A stretch of DNA of 64,000 bases from a virus. Each line of letters begins with the position of its first letter. The stretch's first letter is position 1. The position numbers and the translations under genes are program-made. The notes below the pieces were generated by a model. That model was not told where the DNA came from, made no database searches, and saw only the letters and a program-made list of their open reading frames with translations. Positions 29,701 through 38,700 of the stretch are shown here, piece by piece. The stretch lies in IMG/VR virus record IMGVR_UViG_3300032331_000486, positions 1-64,000 of that record. One strand, 5' to 3'.

Positions 29701-32700
29701 TTTCTTTAGCACGACGCTCGTCAGACAGGCCGGGTTGTGTGCGGTCTACTTGAGCTGCAATGTCTTTAACAAGCTTAGAAGTCTCTTCTAGCGTCAAGAC
29801 GTTTTTAACCAAAGCGCCCATCAACTGCTTGCCAAGCATTGCTTCCAACGCGGCGTGACCGATAGCCTCATGCGCCAACACTTCCTGAACACGCTGGGCG
29901 TTAGGTAGGTTGTCAGCTACGAGGTAGACAGTATTGCCTGAGTACCACACACCCTCAACATCAGAAGGCGCGCACTGGTCTGGCAGATCATCAGAAGATT
30001 GAACGACGTTAACCCTGATACCTTTGATCGGTACGATTTGAGACTGAACATCTTTAACGCTCTGGCCGCCCTCGGCAACCTTACGAGAGAACATGCCCTT
30101 CTTAGATTCGCTGTCGTCAAACTCAACTTTCATCACCTCGCGGGCAAGTTGACCGGCGTCAGCTTCCACAGTCGCTGGGTAACTCTTATGCAACTGCTTG
30201 ATGAGTGAAATGATTTTTTCAAAGTTTGCTATATACGATCCGCGAGACATCTCATAGCGCCCACCCTGCTTAGCCATGGAAATGTCTTTGATAGACGTAA
30301 CAAACTTCTTAGGCGCGTCACCAGATATAGATAACCTAAAGCCAAGAGGCCTGTAGCTATCCAGACTCAACGTCCACAGGTTTTGTGTGCCACGAATAAT
30401 GACGTTGGTGTAAGTACTCTTTTGAAGATCGGTAAACGTCTGGAAGTCAGGCAGGTTTGGCAACAAAAGTGGTTGCAGCATATCTGCCAAGTTTTTGTAC
30501 TCTTCAACTTGAGTACCTTCGTACTTGTTTTGCAAAATCTTTTGCCAAGCAGCCAATGTATATTGCACGGCAGCATTAGGATTACGCAGGCGTACAGGCT
30601 GTGCGCTGATAGCCACAGGCTCATACTTGGCAGGCATGATCACACCAGAGACTGGCTCTGTCTGATTCATGATGGTGAACTTAGCAATCTCACCGCCGTC
30701 TTTGTCAAACAGCTGCGCCGCTCTTAGGATATTTCCAAGAGCAACATAACGTGTAGTACGTCCACCAGTTACTGACTTCAAAGCAAACCACTGATCCAAT
30801 GGAGGATTGCGCCATGAGGAGCTCTGGTCAATGCTTGGGCCTTCCAAGGTAGCCAAGGTAGGAGCAACCCTTCCCTCTGGAATGTTGCGCTTAAAGATGA
30901 CTTGGAAGTTAGATGGTGAGTATGGGTTACCAGTCTTGGACTTTCCAATCCTAGCTTTGTCAACTTTGATACCAATTACAACCGCGCTTGCTGGAACATT
31001 ATTTAGCATGAAAGACTCAAAGCCAGTGCCAATTGCGTACTGATTTCTCAAGGCGTTTAGAGTTTTTTCTCTGCGATTACCAAGAGTAGCAAAATCCGCA
31101 TCCAATGCTTCTTTTCGCTTGGTTGCTACTTGAATATCTTTTTCGGTAGCGTTAGGTGCAGCAATTTCTGCGGCCAAAGCTTGCTGTTTTAAGATAATTT
31201 GGTTTCTTGCTTCAACAAAGATTGTATTGAGATCGGTGTCAATCTCTTCTACAACCTGCTGGGCAGTACGGCCGTTCAAGGCTTGGGCAATGTCGTCCAG
31301 AATGTTTTGCTGGGTGGGTATTGAGCCAATAACGTCCACATTAAACTGAGCCATTACCACATCAGTCAGGAATGGGTTGTTGCTGTCCAAGCCTTCCTCG
31401 ATAAGGTTTTCTTTAATCATCTCGGCATTGAGCGGGAGAACGCGGCGCTCTAGGGCATTGGTGCCTGTAGAGTTACGCAGCTCAATATTGGCCAAGTAAC
31501 TAGCCTCGATAGAGTCAAAGAACTCCTGTTGATCTGCGGAAGATAAAAGTCCAGCTGTTCCAGATGCTTTGTGTGCCAAGTCTGTGCCGGCAGCCTCTTC
31601 AGGATCATTAAATGATTGCTGTCCTAAGAACGCACGAATATCAGCGTGTTCGTTCAGGTACTCAGCAGTAGCGACGTCACCATATCTATTGATAAAGTCA
31701 ACGCCACCAACTTGAGTACTATTAGATCCACCAGATGTGTTGGACTTCAAACTAGCCAGCTTCTTTTTAAGCATGGCTGAAATGCGTCTTTCAGCTGGGA
31801 TGCTAGTAGCCAGCATGGTGAACGATGGCCACTCGACCTGACCAGTGCGGTGGATACGACCCAGCAGCTGGATGAAGACGCTGATGTCTCCATGAGGCTG
31901 AAGCACAATCATATGGCGTGGGCGCTGATCAAAAGCCTCAGTAGATGCATGTAACGAGATACCAGTTGCACCAGCAGAGTTAATGATCAATACATCGATT
32001 GGCCCGTTTTCAGATTCTTCCCCGTTTTGGAATGAAGAAATCATTTCAGTACGCTCTGGATTGTTTAGAGACATGTACTTTGGTTTATCACCGTTGTAAT
32101 TTACAGCCGTGCTACGACCAGTAATTTCTCTCACTACCAAGCGTCTTGCTTTAACTCCGGGTGGAGGCTCGTTGCCAACATGTGTTTTTTCGCCAATTGT
32201 CCAAACGTACTTGTTCTCAAGCTCGGTACGCATGTAGTCAATTGGAGCTACAGGCAGATCAGATTGGAAGTCTTTGATCATGTCTGCCAAGTTGTCGTAG
32301 CCAGCCCTGATTGATGGAGGCATCATGGAGTATGGAATCTCAACTTTGATGTTGTCCTTTTCATTTCCAGTGGCGGACTTCAGTGTGATTTTTCTAGTCG
32401 AGTCAATGGCGCGCTGCAAAAGAGTCTGCCAACCAAAGTTAGGAATCTCATCGCCAATCTTGATGCCGTTCTTTTCAACAAAGTCATCTAACGCACTGCC
32501 GTTTGTGTTTTGCAAGCCAACAACAACCTTTTCGCCGTTGTTCATCTTGTCCACGACCATGTCTACGGCAGTTTGAGTTTTGGTAGAAAGCAGCAAAGTT
32601 CCAATGTAGTTGTGGACTACAGAAGTAAATGGATTGCCTTTGGCTTCATTGAAGGCAGTTGGGCCTTCTTTACCAAACATAGAGCCGGGAGGGCCAAGTG

Positions 32701-35700
32701 TGTTAATAATTTCAACTTGAGTTCCGGGATCTTTTGTCCACTCTTTAAGAGCGCGATCAGCATTTACCAACGCTCTGAGAATGACTGTAACTTTATCCAC
32801 TTCCCTGATGTCACGCGGTGCATTTGGATCACCCGTAGCTTCATCAGGATAGAAATACATCTTCACGCCTTCATACGATCTTTCGCGGCGCAACATGGAG
32901 CCAGACTCCACCAGCATCTCAGATGAAACTTGTTGCAGTACGTCCGTCTTCACACCCTTACCAAATAAGGCCGTCAACTCTTCAGGAGTGTTAGCCGCAT
33001 AACGTAAGTTAGTGTGGATGTACAAAGGCATGTTGTCTGGGCGCTTTGCAAACGTCGCAGACAAGTACACAGCAGGAGGTGGCTGCCAATCTTCAGGAGC
33101 ATCCTTGTCTTTGCCCAACAAGTTAAGTCCTGTGAGCAAGGACATGAAGAATGCGTTTTGACCCCTAGAGTTTGGATTAATTGCCACGCCAGCTGCGTTA
33201 TGGGCTTCGTCCATAACCAATACGGCTTTACCAGCGGCTACTAAAGAAGCTATGGCATTCTGTCTTGCTGGGGATCCAACACCACCGTTAAGCTGAGAGT
33301 AAGACGTAAACAGTACATCCATACCTTTTGGCAGCTCACCGTTTTTGGTGATGTACGACATTAAATTAGGACCAGCTTTATCCGCGTTTTCAAATACAGT
33401 TTTGATCCTGCCATTACCCATGTTTCTTTGGATGATGGCTTTGTTGTTGGTCATTCCAATTTTGATATCTTCATGGCCAATGTTGATCAAGTCTTCGTAC
33501 ATCGCTGTGTACATTGATTTGCTAACGGTTACAAAGATTGGGATCTTCCCGTTTTTCTTAGCCCAGACAATCATGGCAGCTGCAGCACGGCCTTTACCCA
33601 CGCCGGTGTCGTCACCGATGATGAAACCCTTACCAAGCTTGTTAGCCTGAATAGCCAGAGCCAATCCGTCTATCTGGTAACCAGCTAGTCCTTTAGCCAT
33701 CTTCTCAACCGATGGATATCCAAGTTCGTTAGCTACAAACTCATCTATGTTTCCAACTTGAGCTTCAAGATTTTCTAATGCTGTGTAAGCGTGTTGAGAC
33801 TGAGCGCGTGGTAGGTAGATGCCATCGCTAGAGAAGCGTGACTTGCCAAGGTAAACAACGCGGGATTCAGTATCAATAGGTTCGGCTTGGACAGGAGTCT
33901 GGTTCTTGGGGCGGCGTTGTACCACTGTGCGTAAGCTGTCCACAAACGTGCGTAGATGCGCCTTGATGGATTCACCAAATCTTTTTACCAGCAACTCATA
34001 AACTTGATTGATACGTTGGGCTAAGTCACTAACTCTTTCTCCAACGGCATTCCATACCTTCTGAATAATTGGTTGGACGTTAGCGTATTCTTGATCGCCT
34101 TTTCTAGAGTACAGCCCGCTGTTGGGATCATCACTAGTGTTCTTAGTGTTCTGGGCAATACGACCCATAGCCTCGTTGGCTTGCTTATCTAAACGAGCTT
34201 CGCTATTTTCTTCTGTAACTTCTTTCGCCACCTCGGGAGCTTTGCCGTTCAAGGCAACATCTAGCTCATCGAGTAAAGCCTCAAGACCTAAGCCTTCCAA
34301 CTCTTTTGGAATGACTGTCGGGCCTTTGGCTGTCGGTGTTCTTGGCGCTTTTGGAGCGCCGGGTTCTTTAGGAGCTCCGCGAGGTGCGCGTGGGCCACCT
34401 TTTGGTTTTTCTGGTTTACCTAGCTTATCAAAGATGGCGTCTAGGTCTAAGTCAGAAAGTCCTCCCAGTTCAGCTCCTGATCCTCTACCGCTGTCAAGGC
34501 CTCCTTCTGGCTTGCCGGTTTCGCCACCGCCGGATCCCCTGCGTTTACCATTTCCATAATCCGGCTGTTGTTCTCCAGTACCAGCTGCACCAGTTGTTCC
34601 TCGTCCTCCACCGGCGGTAGTTCCAGCGCCCCGTCCTGTTTCAGGTAGCTGTTCGCCGACTCCACTGCCTCCTTGAGTCCCCACTCCCGCACCAGTTTCT
34701 CCATTTTCCAGCGTACCGCCTGCTGGTACTCCCCCGGCAGGTCGATTTGCACCGCCAGTAACTGGCTTTCGTTTTCCGGTACCCACCACGACTTGTTGGC
34801 TACGATCACTGGTTTGAACATATCTACTCCAAAGTTCATCAAATGTAGTTATCCGATTGACATTAAAGTCATTTGGATAAAAGTTTTCCGTTTGGTTTCT
34901 GCCGGCAATAACTAAGACGCGCAACGGCCAAGACGCACCTTGTTTACGATATAAGTTGCCAGCGATTTCATAGTGGTCTACTACGTTGTAGTTGGCATAT
35001 AACCAGTTTAAGAATGCCCGATCAGGCGTGGTTATTGTTCCAGCTTTAAGGTGTGCTCCAAGTATCAATACAGCACGGCCGTTGTTAGCCATGGCGCGTA
35101 AAGATTTGGCCGCAATCAATTGCTCTAATTTACTAATCTTGTAGTTTTGACCATCCCAAGATGGAACAAGTTCCGGAGTTGGCAAGTTGTCAAACGGAGG
35201 ATTAGCCAAGACTACGTCAACTTCTTGATCTCTCAAGTCATCAATCTTCTCAAGAGCATCACCTTGAATAACTTTGCCGATCTGCATCAGCTCCATGTTC
35301 TTAGCGCGGTGTGGGTCTAACTCTATCGTTGTGACGTTTTGTGGGTTGGCAGCTACCACCAGCATTCCGTTACCGCCCGTGGGGTCTAGGACTGTAGTGG
35401 TGGACTTAACTTGTGCCAGCATACCGGCTAGAAAGCCGATAGGCAGAGGTGTGGAATAAGCGTTGTTTGTCTTGCTCAGGACAGACTGAACGTCCAATGT
35501 AGGCTGGGTTTGATACAGGCCAACGATGTGATCGTAAATAGCCTTTGTATCTGAGCCTGCTGCTCTCATATCGGTAATGACTTGGCTAACAAAGCGTACA
35601 GCTGCAGCTTCAAAGTCTTCTTGAGTCTGCTTGAGCTTGACGCGGTCACCCTCAAAGTCGGAAATCTTGTAATTTTCTATTTCGCGTTGATCTTTGGCTG

Positions 35701-38700
35701 GGTTAAAGCCAAGCAAATCTGGCTTTTGTAAGTACGCTTTGATACCGTACTCTGCCAACTCACGGTTGTTCTTTGGCCACCAGCCTTGGCGCATGTGATA
35801 GAACATGGACTCAGCCATTGAGCCGTTTTTAATCTCAGGCCACTTGAATAGACCCATTTCTTCCATGATGGAGTCAACGCGCTTTGCCATGTCAATGATG
35901 CGCTGGTTGACTTTGCTTATTTGCATGGCTTCAGGAGTCAAGACTCTTTCTTGACCATTGCGAAGTTCTTTGGTTTCTTCAGCTTCTTTTTGGTCTTTAA
36001 ACCACTGCAAGCCACCATAAGTGCCTGAATCTAAGTTGTACTGATCCAAGACGGCGTAACCCAAGTCTTCAATAAAGACGATCTTGGTTTCCATCTTGTA
36101 GGTCTTGACCGCCAGAGTCTCTGGATCAATCTGTTCAAGCATCTGCTTGTAGACTTCATTGAGTGTGGGTCGCTCTTTGCCTGCTGGATAAGATGTTCCA
36201 CCGTAACCATTCTTCTTTGATATATATCCATCAGCAACCGTTGGGCCTACGAGGTATGGCGATCCACCTTTAGATTCATCAAACAACATAGACTCAAAGG
36301 CGCGAGACAATAGTTCTTCGTTGGAACTCCAATAGGCAGGACTTCTGTTTTCTGCTTCATCTAAAGCGCGGGCATCTCTAAAGAACTGAGTTTGTTTGTA
36401 TGAATTCCTAAAGATTGGCGCTTGCTCATAATACGAGCGGTTTGTAATCGCAGCAAAAAACGCTTTCTTAGGAGGTAAATTACGGTTGTCTGTGCTGTTA
36501 GATGTATCCCGCAGAATGGCTTTTAGATTGTTTTCTACTGTCTCAGGGTCTATGGTGTTTCTAAGAACACTGACTGTGCCTTCCATCAGCTTTTTGCCGT
36601 TGGCTCCTTGCTTAAGGTTCCAATCTAAGCCATGTTGCCACTCATGACCAAGCGATCCATCGCCTTTGGTTTTGGTGAGGTTTATTTCATTAAGATTTGG
36701 ATAGTAATGAGCTGCAGTTCTACCGCCTCTTCCTTGCGCTCCAATAGCCATCTTGAGCTTTTGACCCAAGCCAAGCATCTTTGGAGAAATACCAGAGACA
36801 TCCGCCAAGTCATACATGGCGTCATAGATGGCATTCAAATGAGCCGCGCGCTCGCTCTGGTTAACCCAGTTACCAAAGTCAATACCGCCCGGGAACATGC
36901 CAAACGTATCTACAAAGTCTTTTGTATCAACGTCACGACCTTGGCGGTGATCACGCATACCACGGCGGATGATGTTGCCTAGCTCTGGTGGTACTTCAGT
37001 TTCTTTTTTGACGATGCGGTTAGTTTGATCGGTTGAGTCTTCATTAGCTCCAAACAACTGGAACATCTTGTCAAAGATTCCAGTTAAGTTATTAACTTTT
37101 AATTTGGTACGAAGAGCAAGACCATCTGGCGTGTACTTTAATGTTGACGAATTTGCATTTTCGTCTTGAACGTATTTTTCCTTTAATGCAAGATCCAAAT
37201 CGCCTGCACGGGCGTGAGAATCAAAGACTGCTTGAAGTTTTTGAAGCGCATCAACATAACCTTGCACAAGCATTTGAACTTCATCTTGCTTACCCGCTTC
37301 CAAAGCCATTTTGATAGCTTGTCGGCTACCCGTTCTTTCAGATATACGAACAGTTCTGGCATTTTTAAGAGCTGCAAGAATATAGTCAGATGCAGGCAAT
37401 ACATAGCTTACAACGCCCTCTTTGTACATCATCGTGCCAAACGAATTGTCTGGGTTTGAATTGATATCGAGAAGAGTATCTTTAGCCAAGCCTGCCAACA
37501 TCTTGGTGATCTGGCTGTCTGTAGCATCTTTAGGTATTGGAGGAGCAGTAATTAAACTTTTTCGGTTTTTAACAAACTCAGCGCCACCACCTTGGATGCT
37601 TACCTTTTCAGGTTTGTACAGAGCGGAAATAGTTACACGCTCAGGGCCTTTGTAATCAGGGTTGTCCGTGGTCGCTGGGACTGAGCGATCTGTAATACGA
37701 AATCCAAACTTAGACAGAGCAGTCTCAATAGTTGAAACATTGGGGATATCCACAGGGATGCGTAGCAACATTTCGTCAGGAAAGATCGCGGGCATCAGGT
37801 CTTCAGCTACGGCATTTCCGTACAAGAGAGACGCAACAGAATCTGCATTGCCAGACTCCATGGCAACCTTCATAGGATTCTTATTGAATTCCTCTGCTTT
37901 TTTCTTTTGCTCTTCAGCCTTAGCTTTTTCCTCTGCGGCTTTAGCTTTTTCTTCTTCAGAGACTTCTACCTTTGGAGGCTTGGGCGCTTTAGGTGGAGCA
38001 GCGGGGCCGCCTGTAGGTTTCTCTGGTTCTTTTACAGGTGCGGCTGGGCCAGCTACAGGAGCGGGTTCTGCAGGCTTTTCTTCTGCTGGCTTCTCTGTAA
38101 CCTCTGCTGGTTTTTCAACAACTTCTGCAGGTTTTTCTTCTTTTGTAACTTCTTGTGGTGGAAGCTCAAGCGCCTGAATGTCATCAAGAGATAGGCCATA
38201 CTTTTCTTGGCCTTCTTTAATGGAGTCTAGATAAGTTTCAAACTCAGCAATCTCGTCTTCTGTATAGCCTCTTAATCTAGAGAACTGTTTCCAGTCACCG
38301 CTGTCGTAGGCGGCTCTTTCCTCTGGCGTCCAATCTTCTGGATTGCTTTCCTTTTCTTTGGCAGCCACGCTGTTTGAAAGCTCTATGTGTTTGTTTTCCC
38401 ACTCTTCAAGGGATTGAGTAGGAACTTCTTCAACTTTAGCGGGCTCAGTTGGTCCAGCTGTAACTTCTGCCGGAGCTTCTGGTGCGGCAGGCTCTTCTAC
38501 TTTGACGGGCGCAGCTGGCCCAGCAGTTGGAGCCGCTGGCTTGATGTTGAATAGCTCTGGATATTTTTGAGCGTACTTCCTAGCTTCTTGTTGGCTTATT
38601 GCAGATGGCAGGCCTTCCATTACTGAAACGGCTTCATTGATGCCCATGCCGCCTCTCAGGATTACAGTCTCAAGACTCTGCCCACGAAATACTGGGATTG

